Part shown: piece by piece, positions 14,327-20,856 of the stretch | Layout of the letters: every line of letters begins with the position of its first letter | How positions within the stretch are numbered: the first letter of the stretch is position 1 | Source of the DNA: an uncultured Prevotellaceae bacterium | Lineage (GTDB): Bacteria; Bacteroidota; Bacteroidia; Bacteroidales; Muribaculaceae | NCBI GenBank assembly: GCA_947254205.1 | Contig: CAMYCE010000027.1 | Span: 1 to 23,967, forward strand | Length of the DNA: 23,967 nt | Reading direction: 5' to 3' | Made by a program: the position numbers and the translations under genes | The notes under the pieces: generated by a model | Seen by the model: the letters and a program-made list of their open reading frames with translations, nothing else | Database searches by the model: none | Told to the model about the DNA's origin: nothing

Positions 14327-15169
14327 TTATGCTTGGTTGTTGACTGTGGAAGATAACTGATACACAAGGTTGCGCAGGCGTTGTGCTTGAGCATGAGGCT
14401 GTGTGGCATCGAGACTTTGCCATGCAATGGGCTGGCCAAAGTGTATGGTAAACGTGTGTCCTTTGCTCTTGAACATCTCGGCGGGCAAGAAAATGAGCTC
14501 AAAGTTGAATTTTAGCCCCAATCGCTTGCGCCACCGAGCCATGCGATAAAAGAAACTTGAGTTTTGACCTTCAAAATAAATGGGTACAATGTCGCGCTTG
14601 TTTTTGATGGCATGGGTGACGATAAACTTGTGCCACTTGAGATCGCGAATCAGGCCCTGCTCGTTCATGCGCGAGCACATGCCTGCCGGAAACACAATCA
14701 TTTGGTTGTCGCCTTGATATTGCTTATCGATTTCTTGGGCTTGCAGGCGCGATTGCCTGCCATATTCATTGACGGGCAAAAACAGCGGGCGCAAAGGGGT
14801 GATGGCCATGAGCAAGTCGTTGACAAGAAATTTAATGTGGCCTGCATATTTCTTGCCCAAAGCACTCATGAGCGTGAGCCCGTCTAAGGCTCCAAGTGGG
14901 TGATTGCTCACAAAGATGAAACGCCCCTCGGCAGGAATGTTGCTCTCGCCTTGAAGTTGTGCTTTCACATCGAGTTGGCGCAACACGCTATTGGCAGCCT
15001 CAAGCCCTGGTGTGGGTGCCATGATGCGCAGCAGGTGGTTGAGCTCATCTTGATGAATGATGCGCTTGAGCCATGCGATGGCAAATCGTGGCATGAACTT
15101 GTGGTATTGAGGAACTCGCTGTTTCAATACCTTGTCGATGTCGATGTGTAGGGGCTCGTTGTTGCTCAT
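14327..15169 (-). CDS. glsA: Lysophospholipid-type acyltransferase (GlsA-like)
   Basis: About 280 aa from the ATG at 15169; a longer in-frame extension upstream has no family character. It carries the acyltransferase block NHPLGALDG (His and Asp as catalytic pair, spaced H-x5-D rather than the PlsC H-x4-D) and the later VFPAGMCSR, the P-loop-like substrate motif equivalent to FPEGT/S. This form is typical of the Bacteroidetes hemolysin-related acyltransferases paired with GlsB. It is expected at the inner membrane, O-acylating an N-acyl amino acid (glycine lipid). First gene of the four-gene operon. Confidence 0.75.
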   Translation of the reverse strand: MSNNEPLHIDIDKVLKQRVPQYHKFMPRFAIAWLKRIIHQDELNHLLRIMAPTPGLEAANSVLRQLDVKAQLQGESNIPAEGRFIFVSNHPLGALDGLTLMSALGKKYAGHIKFLVNDLLMAITPLRPLFLPVNEYGRQSRLQAQEIDKQYQGDNQMIVFPAGMCSRMNEQGLIRDLKWHKFIVTHAIKNKRDIVPIYFEGQNSSFFYRMARWRKRLGLKFNFELIFLPAEMFKSKGHTFTIHFGQPIAWQSLDATQPHAQAQRLRNLVYQLSSTVNNQA

Positions 15170-15197
15170 CGTTGATTGCAAGCTATTTTTAGTTAAG

Positions 15198-15205
15198 CAA
15201 AGATA
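15198..15205 (-). promoter_or_regulatory. Possible -7 box for the glsA operon
   Basis: TATCTTTG on the minus strand fits TAnnTTTG, about 29 bases before the glsA ATG. A TTTG lies upstream at 15223-15220, but the gap is 14 bases, shorter than the usual 19-21, so this is a weak call. Confidence 0.35.
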
Positions 15206-15299
15206 ACGAATATTGAGCACAAATAGAATATCTTGAGGGCAAACTTTCATGTTGTTGTAACATAAAAGCTTGAATAAAAGTGCTAAATTTGTGGCATTG

Positions 15300-16775
15300 A
15301 TGTTGCAGTTTAGAATTTTCAAGCAAAATATTTCACCTTGGGTTTGCATTGAGGCGGTGGGGTGGCTATTCACCATGATTGTGGTGGCTGGCTATTTTGA
15401 ACCCTTCGATGCAGTGAGCATTGTGCTTGCCATGGCAGTAGCCTATTTTGTGCCTCGCCATGTGTTGCATCGCTCTCGCTGGGTGTTGCCTGCCTCTTGC
15501 AAGCTCTATGCCGTGTTGGGCTTGGGGCTGGTGTGGCTGTCGACACACAACTTGTGGCTGTGCACATTGGGCTGTGGTGCCACCTTGTCAAATCCTCACT
15601 TAACCGGCGATGTGGGTTGCTATTTTCAGTGGGCTTTGCATTTTTATGATGGCACGCCAGTGTCGCCACGCATTTTGCATTTTGTGCACTTTTATGGATT
15701 GCCGGTGATGATGCTATCGACTTGGAAGTTGCTGGGTGTGAGCGTTGTGTGGCCTTTTGCAGTGAATCTCATGTTCACGTTGCTCTCTATTGTGATGTTT
15801 GGGCTCATGGGTGCCCGATGGTTGCAAGGTCGAGTGATGGCTGATGGCTCGGTTGTGGCATGCCGGGTGATGCTGGTGTGTGTGGGCTTGGGCTACTTTA
15901 TTGCTCAAGGCGTAACCTTGCAAAAGGAACCCATGAACTATTGTGGTGTGGCGATGACAGGTTATGTGCTCGCCGGCATCTCCAATGCTCGCAATCTTGC
16001 TTCCACAAAGGCATGGCGTGAAATCTTGATATTTGCCTTGGGGTGCGTGATTGTGCTATTCACGCGTGCCACGATGGTTTATTTTTTGCTGTTGGGGGTT
16101 GTGCTTGCCACCGCCGGCAATGTGGCAAAGTGGCGATTGAGCTTGAGCATTGCCATGGTGGCAGTGATAGTGGGCTATGTGAGCATGTATGTGCTATCCC
16201 ATGACTCTCAGCTCGAGCAACAGATGCGTGTGGTTCAGAATTCAAATTGGAGATGTGGGACCGAAACCTATAGCCTGTTTTTAAATGAGCCTTCACAGCA
16301 GGCTCTTGTGGGCTTAGTTGGCAACTACTTTTCCTATCCCTTGTGGCATCGGGTGCTGTTGCTGCCTGTCACTGCCACGGCTCAATTTTTCATTCCATTC
16401 CCGTGGACCACTGGCGAAGTGTTGAGCTTGAATGTTGTGCTGTGCCGTTTCACCTTCACATGGTATGCTGTGGGGGGCTTGTGCCTGTTCTACTATGGCG
16501 CAATAGGGTGGCGTTGCAAAACGGGGTTGGGAGCACTTGCCTTGTGGCCTGTGTTGTGCTATGTGGCTGTTGCACTTGCCACGGCAGGGTCGGTGGCACG
16601 CTATGTGTTGCCATTTCAGCCCGTGTTTGCCATAATAGCCATTGCAGTGGTAATGCTATTGCGCGAGCAGCCGGCATGGCGAGTGTGGGCATGGCGGTGG
16701 GGAGTTGTTTATGGCATTTTGCTGGTGGCGACACTTGTGGTGTGCCATCATGTGCAACAATCCTGCATGCCTTGA
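15300..16775 (+). CDS. Polytopic membrane protein, possible GT-C-like
   Basis: About 491 aa with roughly 10-12 hydrophobic segments, so an integral inner-membrane protein. After the first segments comes a polar region with HLTGDVGCYFQWALHFYDG and SPRILHF, then more helices, a KEP-MNY motif near 220, and a long loop around residues 300-365 (HDSQLEQQMRVVQNSNW). An acidic residue in an early loop and many aromatic helices recall membrane glycosyltransferases or polymerases of the GT-C type, but no family signature is firm. I prefer the ATG at 15300; a TTG at 15270 in frame is an alternative. It is divergent from glsA and convergent with pyrH. Confidence 0.8.
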   Translation: MLQFRIFKQNISPWVCIEAVGWLFTMIVVAGYFEPFDAVSIVLAMAVAYFVPRHVLHRSRWVLPASCKLYAVLGLGLVWLSTHNLWLCTLGCGATLSNPHLTGDVGCYFQWALHFYDGTPVSPRILHFVHFYGLPVMMLSTWKLLGVSVVWPFAVNLMFTLLSIVMFGLMGARWLQGRVMADGSVVACRVMLVCVGLGYFIAQGVTLQKEPMNYCGVAMTGYVLAGISNARNLASTKAWREILIFALGCVIVLFTRATMVYFLLLGVVLATAGNVAKWRLSLSIAMVAVIVGYVSMYVLSHDSQLEQQMRVVQNSNWRCGTETYSLFLNEPSQQALVGLVGNYFSYPLWHRVLLLPVTATAQFFIPFPWTTGEVLSLNVVLCRFTFTWYAVGGLCLFYYGAIGWRCKTGLGALALWPVLCYVAVALATAGSVARYVLPFQPVFAIIAIAVVMLLREQPAWRVWAWRWGVVYGILLVATLVVCHHVQQSCMP

Positions 16776-16784
16776 ATTTTGAGA

Positions 16785-16885
16785 AACACACAAATTAATA
16801 AGGAAACAAATGACCGTAATAAACGTGAAAAAAATATGTTCATTACGATAATTAGCTTCCTTATCAGTGAAGCGTATGTGTGTGT
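16785..16885. repeat. Nested inverted repeats between convergent genes
   Basis: ATAAGGAA (16798-16805) pairs with TTCCTTAT (16857-16864), and inside it CGTAAT (16815-16820) pairs with ATTACG (16842-16847). An outer CACACA (from about 16785) faces a TGTGTG stretch near 16876. It sits between the convergent membrane-protein and pyrH genes, so it could be a shared termination structure, but there is no clean T-tract. Confidence 0.35.
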
Positions 16886-16894
16886 GATTTTGGG

Positions 16895-17614
16895 TTAGTC
16901 TTGATACACCAGTGTGCCACAAGGCTCGCCTGCAATCACCTTGCGCAAGTTTCCTTTCACGTCCATGTTAAACACATGAATGGGCAAGTTGTTTTCTTTG
17001 CACATGATGGTTGCTGTCATGTCCATCACCTTGAGTCCACGGCTATAAATCTCGTCGTAGGTGATTTTGTCAAATTTTGTGGCGGTGGGGTCTTTCTCGG
17101 GGTCGGCAGTGTAGATGCCGTCGACGCGTGTGCCCTTGAGCATCACCTCGGCTTCCACTTCAATGCCACGCAGTGCCGAGCCGGTGTCGGTGGTGAAGAA
17201 GGGGTTGCCTGTGCCACACGACATGATAGCCACCTTGCCCTGTTTCATTGCCTCGATAGCGCGCCACTTGCTATATTGCTCTCCAATGGGAAACATGCCA
17301 ATGGCAGTGAGCACTTGTGCTGGTTGCCCCATGGCTTCAAGTCCCGAAGCCAGTGCCAGCGAGTTGATCACGGTGGCAAGCATGCCCATTTGGTCGCCTT
17401 TCACTCGGTCGAAGCCTTGGGTGGCTCCTTTGAGCCCTCTAAAGATGTTGCCTCCACCAATCACGATGGCTACTTCCACGCCAGCCTCAACCAATTCTTT
17501 GATTTGCTCGCAATAGTCGTTCACTCGTTGAGGGTCGATGCCATATCCCTGCTCGCCCATGAGCGATTCTCCGCTCAATTTGAGCAAGATGCGCTTATAG
17601 ATAGTTTTCATCAT
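16895..17614 (-). CDS. pyrH: UMP kinase
   Basis: About 239 aa, the normal bacterial PyrH length; it phosphorylates UMP to UDP with ATP, an essential step of pyrimidine nucleotide synthesis, and acts as a cytoplasmic hexamer. The amino-acid-kinase fold signatures are clear: LKLSGESLMG near the N-terminus (phosphate-binding), IVIGGGNIFRG, GDQMGMLATVINSLAL, TGNPFFTTDTGSALR, and VDGIYTADPEKDPTA. I start at the MMKT methionine pair (17614, or 17611); further in-frame residues upstream lack family similarity and run into the promoter. Confidence 0.97.
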   Translation of the reverse strand: MMKTIYKRILLKLSGESLMGEQGYGIDPQRVNDYCEQIKELVEAGVEVAIVIGGGNIFRGLKGATQGFDRVKGDQMGMLATVINSLALASGLEAMGQPAQVLTAIGMFPIGEQYSKWRAIEAMKQGKVAIMSCGTGNPFFTTDTGSALRGIEVEAEVMLKGTRVDGIYTADPEKDPTATKFDKITYDEIYSRGLKVMDMTATIMCKENNLPIHVFNMDVKGNLRKVIAGEPCGTLVYQD

Positions 17615-17643
17615 CTTGATTTTGTGTTTTGTTAGTTTAAGGG

Positions 17644-17674
17644 CAAAGTTAGCCACTTTGCTTGAACTGCACAA
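17644..17674 (-). promoter_or_regulatory. Promoter for pyrH
   Basis: Minus-strand TTG (17674-17672), a 20-base gap, and TAACTTTG (17651-17644) fit the Bacteroidetes consensus. It begins directly after the T-tract of the upstream TPR gene's terminator, so pyrH should be a separate transcript. Confidence 0.65.
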
Positions 17675-17675
17675 G

Positions 17676-17713
17676 AAAAAGGTCTTGAGACTCTGTTGAG
17701 CCATCAAGACCTT
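17676..17713 (-). terminator. Intrinsic terminator of the TPR gene
   Basis: AAGGTCTTGA (17713-17704 on the minus strand) and TCAAGACCTT (17688-17679) form a perfect 10-bp stem with a 15-base loop. A T-run follows on the minus strand (17680-17676). It lies about 35 bases past the TPR gene stop and abuts the pyrH promoter. Confidence 0.85.
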
Positions 17714-17748
17714 CTTTATCATTGATTAATCGAAAAAATCATCGAAGT

Positions 17749-18432
17749 TTATTTGCCTGCAAGAGCTTTGGCACGTTCGATATATTTGTCGATGTTGAAG
17801 TTGTTCATGAGAGCATATTGGGGGAACTTGCTCTTGAGAGTCTCATAGGTTTCAAGCTCGCCATCGTATTTTTTGAGGGCGTGTTGCACTGTGGCTTTCT
17901 TGAGCATGAACATGGGCGTGTAGTTGGCGTTGTCGCCAGCAAGTTTAATGGCATCGTCATAGGCACTCAAAGCCTTGTCATAGTTTTTCTTGTTGACGTA
18001 GCAGTCGCCCAGCAGCGATTTCACGGCAGGACCGGCAATTTTGCCATCGGCACTTGTCTTTTCAAGATATTGAATAGCCTCGTCATATTTTCCCTTTTGG
18101 TAGAGAAGAATACCAGCCATTTGGCCTGCACGGTTGGCGGGCTTGTAGCTTGAGTTGTCAAACACTCGCTTATAGAGGGTGAGGGCACTATCGGGGTTGT
18201 TTTGCTGCAAGAGCACCATGTCGGCCTGACTGATTTGCTTCTTGGCGTCTTCAATGCCCGGGTTGCGAATGGCGTAGATGTATATGAGCACACCGGCAAC
18301 AATTGCTGCTACACCTGCAAGCACCCAATAGATGTACTTTTTGTTTTGTTCAACTTTTTGCTCAAATGACGACAAAGAATCGTTGATTCCTTCCAATGAG
18401 GTACGAGCACTACCTTTTTCTTGCTTAGCCAT
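17749..18432 (-). CDS. Membrane-anchored tetratricopeptide-repeat protein
   Basis: A 227-aa protein. The N-terminal 30 residues are charged (SFEQKVEQNKKY), followed by one transmembrane segment (about 33-54, IYWVLAGVAAIVAGVLIYIYA). The rest is TPR-like helical repeats: DSALTLYKRVFDNSSYKPANRAGQMAGILLYQKGKYDEAIQYLEK, then AVKSLLGDCYVNKKNYDKALSAYDDAIKL, then HALKKYDGELETYETLKSKFPQY. The topology is like YfgM/BamD-type periplasmic TPR scaffolds with a single N-terminal anchor, but I cannot name a partner. It has its own terminator and a TAATTTTG -7-like box upstream (minus strand, 18487-18480). Confidence 0.85.
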   Translation of the reverse strand: MAKQEKGSARTSLEGINDSLSSFEQKVEQNKKYIYWVLAGVAAIVAGVLIYIYAIRNPGIEDAKKQISQADMVLLQQNNPDSALTLYKRVFDNSSYKPANRAGQMAGILLYQKGKYDEAIQYLEKTSADGKIAGPAVKSLLGDCYVNKKNYDKALSAYDDAIKLAGDNANYTPMFMLKKATVQHALKKYDGELETYETLKSKFPQYALMNNFNIDKYIERAKALAGK

Positions 18433-18620
18433 ATTGTATTGTATAATAACTAAATTAATTTTTCACTGTTTTCAGCTTGCAAAATTAATGGTTATTCTCA
18501 AAATTTAAAAACAATTCTCCCACTATTTTTATAAATAACGTGGAAAAGCGATGCAGTTAGTAGTAAAATGAGTAATTTTGTGCATCAAAATCGTGTGAAT
18601 TTTTAAGAAAGTTTTTAGAG

Positions 18621-19340
18621 ATGAGAGTTTTGTTGCTTGTGCTCCCTGCACTCATGGTGCTGTGTTGCTGCAATCGTGCCACTGGTGTCGATCAAGAAGT
18701 TTCGGGCGTGATGGCTGTGGCTCATGATGAGTCATTGGACGCGCCTTTGAGCGATAGCACACGCATTGAGTATATGAGTAGAGAAATGGAGGATTTAATC
18801 GATGAGTATGAGACCAACGACAACCCGCGCGCCTTTGAGCGTGCTATGGCCTTGAACGACAGCCTGAGTCGCATCGACACCACCCAGCAGGGGCGGTTTT
18901 ATGTGACGCTCACTCGCAGCCAGTTGCTGGCTCATGCAGGGCGCATGCGTGAGGCGATGAGGTTGCAAGAGTCGATTCTCGATAAAGACCCCAACAACTT
19001 TGTGAGGTTGCAATTTTTTGCAGGAAAATTCATGATGGAGGGCAAAGCCGACTCGTCGCGTTACTATGCCGAGAAGGCTCTTGCAGTGTGTGACAGGGTG
19101 TTGAAAGACTCGGTCGACAATCCCGATGCCATTGACCATGCTTTGGCCAATAAAATGACGATTTACCACATTCTCAACGATCGTGCGAGAGCCCGTGAGG
19201 TGAGCGAAGCCTTGGCACGTCGCCACAAGGGTAATCTCAGCTATCAGCTCACCGACGAGGAGTTTAATGCCGAGTTTAACATGGCTCGCGAAAATCTCAA
19301 CCGCTCGGCCTCGGCTTGGCGCAACGATACCGAAAAGTGA
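18621..19340 (+). CDS. Lipoprotein with TPR-like repeats
   Basis: A 239-aa protein. The signal peptide has a cysteine cluster LMVLCCCN (Cys15-17), so lipid attachment is likely. The mature part is helical and charged, with repeats such as FYVTLTRSQLLAHAGRMREAMRLQESILDKDP and SSRYYAEKALAVCDRVLKDS, typical of TPR-like solenoids. No catalytic motif; probably an envelope protein-protein interaction factor. A -7 box TAATTTTG lies at 18573-18580, about 40 bases upstream, without a clear TTTG partner. Convergent with the small OMP gene downstream. Confidence 0.8.
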   Translation: MRVLLLVLPALMVLCCCNRATGVDQEVSGVMAVAHDESLDAPLSDSTRIEYMSREMEDLIDEYETNDNPRAFERAMALNDSLSRIDTTQQGRFYVTLTRSQLLAHAGRMREAMRLQESILDKDPNNFVRLQFFAGKFMMEGKADSSRYYAEKALAVCDRVLKDSVDNPDAIDHALANKMTIYHILNDRARAREVSEALARRHKGNLSYQLTDEEFNAEFNMARENLNRSASAWRNDTEK

Positions 19341-19346
19341 AACAAT

Positions 19347-19358
19347 ACTTATATAAGT
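19347..19358. repeat. Short perfect palindrome after the TPR lipoprotein
   Basis: ACTTATATAAGT is fully self-complementary and starts 7 bases after the lipoprotein stop codon. Too short and AT-rich to be a firm terminator. Confidence 0.3.
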
Positions 19359-19964
19359 CTAAATGATTGTATGATAGTAATGTAGAGACGATGCATGCAT
19401 CGTCTCCCTCACCGTCTCAAAAACATGAAAACTGAAACGAAGACGAGGCACGGTATGAGCAAGCGAAAAATCGTAGGCAGTGTTGCATTTAGAATGCTTT
19501 GCCCAAGCTGATGTAGGGCACAAAGCCCATTTTGCCTCCGTTGTTGCGCGAGTTGGTGAGAATGACGAGTGGGGTGTCACTCCGGCACGAAACACAAAGC
19601 CATTGTTGGCCACATGGCGATAGCCAATGTTGAGATAGGCAAAGGCATCAACCTTGCTTTTCTTCTCTACCGGCAAGTAGTTGACTTCGAGTGGAATGTT
19701 GTAGCAATAGGTTGTCTCGCCCCCCAATCCATAAAAGTTGTTTTTGTAGAAGCCAAAGCCAAAACCGGTGCGCACTCCCCAAGGCGAGCCTTGCTTGAGG
19801 CGTCTGTCATAGTTCACGCCCAGCAAGTTGTTGGGAGCACCAATCTCAAAGGAAATGCTGTGGTTGAAGTTGGGAATAGAGGTTGTGTTTGTCGGTTCTT
19901 GTGCTTGTGTGGTGGCTGTGGCCAGCAACAAGGTGGTTGCGAAGAAAAATTTGGAAGTTTTCAT
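19359..19964 (-). CDS. Small outer-membrane beta-barrel protein with a C-terminal frameshift
   Basis: Read from the ATG at 19964. The signal peptide ends in TTQAQ near residue 22. The mature part is a small barrel (SISFEIGAPNNLLGVNYDRRL, then VRTGFGFGFYKNNFYG, YNIPLEVNYLP, AFAYLNIGYRHV). After GVTP (about residue 129) the frame becomes implausible (HSSFSPTRATTEAKW). In the shifted frame it continues LVILTNSRNNGGKMG, then FVPYISLGKAF and a TAA at 19489-19491, ending in the terminal Phe typical of outer-membrane barrels. So there is one missing base or two extra bases near 19568-19577. The true gene was 19489-19964, about 158 aa. It follows the Cof gene by 23 bases. Confidence 0.7.
   Translation of the reverse strand: MKTSKFFFATTLLLATATTQAQEPTNTTSIPNFNHSISFEIGAPNNLLGVNYDRRLKQGSPWGVRTGFGFGFYKNNFYGLGGETTYCYNIPLEVNYLPVEKKSKVDAFAYLNIGYRHVANNGFVFRAGVTPHSSFSPTRATTEAKWALCPTSAWAKHSKCNTAYDFSLAHTVPRLRFSFHVFETVRETMHASSLHYYHTII
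19385..19406. repeat. 22-bp perfect palindrome
   Basis: The segment reads GAGACGATGCA followed by its exact complement TGCATCGTCTC. It lies between the convergent TPR lipoprotein and the natural end of the OMP gene. No T-tract follows. Similar GAGACG palindromes are scattered in Bacteroidetes chromosomes as repeat families (from memory; not checked here). Confidence 0.75.
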
Positions 19965-19987
19965 CGCTTTTTATTATTGATAATGGT

Positions 19988-20827
19988 TCATAAAAAATGA
20001 TCGGTGATATAGTGGGCCACGGCGTCGTGGGTGTTGGGGCCAATGACTTCGCTTGCTGTGTTTTTCACCTCGTCGAAGGCATTGCCCACTGCCACGCTGT
20101 GGCTGGCAACTTGCATCATGGGCATGTCGTTGCGATTGTCGCCAAACACAATGGTGCGTGTGGCTCTCGTTTCGCTCATGAGGCGTTGCACAGCTGCTGC
20201 TTTGCTCACCCCGGGGGCATAGATTTCGAGAATGCCCGAATTGTGGTCAAAAATGTCGTGATAAAACACGGGTGAGCAGTCGATGGTGTCGTTGATTTCT
20301 TCATAGATGGGGTGCAGGCACTCATAGTTTTGCATCGAGAAGATGAGCATGGCTCGGTCGTCGCTATGTGGATAGTTGGGACTGTCAAGAAAAAATTTCT
20401 TGAGCTCCAGCCCTTGACGCTCTTCAACAAATTGTTGCTCTTGGGCCGACATCTCGCCTGCATGAAAGGTGTGAATGAGGTGACCATGCCTGCGATAGAT
20501 AAAAGGGCACAAGCCGTGCCGCCGATACACGCCGGCAATGGCTTGCACGGTGTCTTCGCTCAGCGAGTTGACATGGGTGTAGTTGTGCAACCTATTGTCC
20601 CACAAGGCGGCTCCATTGAGGCAAATGAAAGGCAAGGTGGTGTTGAGCTTGCTCATGAGTGGCACCACAGTGGCGGGGGTGCGTGCTGTGGCCACGGTGA
20701 AGAGCACACCTTGCTCGATAGCATGGTTGAGCAATCGTGTGGAGGTGGGCGATATGAGCGAGTCACTACCCAGTAGTGTCCCGTCCATATCGCTCACACA
20801 CAATATCGTGTCGTTTTGCCGTTTCAT
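19988..20827 (-). CDS. Cof-type HAD-IIB family phosphatase
   Basis: About 279 aa from the ATG at 20827. The HAD core is complete: motif I DMDGTLL (Asp13 nucleophile, Asp15), then TARTP for motif II, the Cof-type C2 cap in the middle, and GDNRNDMPMM for motif IV with the acidic Mg ligands. Such enzymes dephosphorylate sugar phosphates or cofactors in the cytoplasm; the substrate cannot be read from sequence. The ATG lies 29 bases after the metG stop, so it is probably in the metG operon. Confidence 0.9.
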   Translation of the reverse strand: MKRQNDTILCVSDMDGTLLGSDSLISPTSTRLLNHAIEQGVLFTVATARTPATVVPLMSKLNTTLPFICLNGAALWDNRLHNYTHVNSLSEDTVQAIAGVYRRHGLCPFIYRRHGHLIHTFHAGEMSAQEQQFVEERQGLELKKFFLDSPNYPHSDDRAMLIFSMQNYECLHPIYEEINDTIDCSPVFYHDIFDHNSGILEIYAPGVSKAAAVQRLMSETRATRTIVFGDNRNDMPMMQVASHSVAVGNAFDEVKNTASEVIGPNTHDAVAHYITDHFL

Positions 20828-20856
20828 GCTTGAAGGGGGGGGCAACGGAGGGTGTG

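Noticed and set aside
14323..14502. Longer N-terminus for the GlsB-like protein
   Set aside because: It would overlap the glsA-like coding sequence by nearly 180 bases; the ATG at 14322 directly follows that gene's stop and starts at the conserved region.
16880..17635. Plus-strand open frame opposite pyrH
   Set aside because: pyrH is unmistakable; the antisense product has no recognisable motif.
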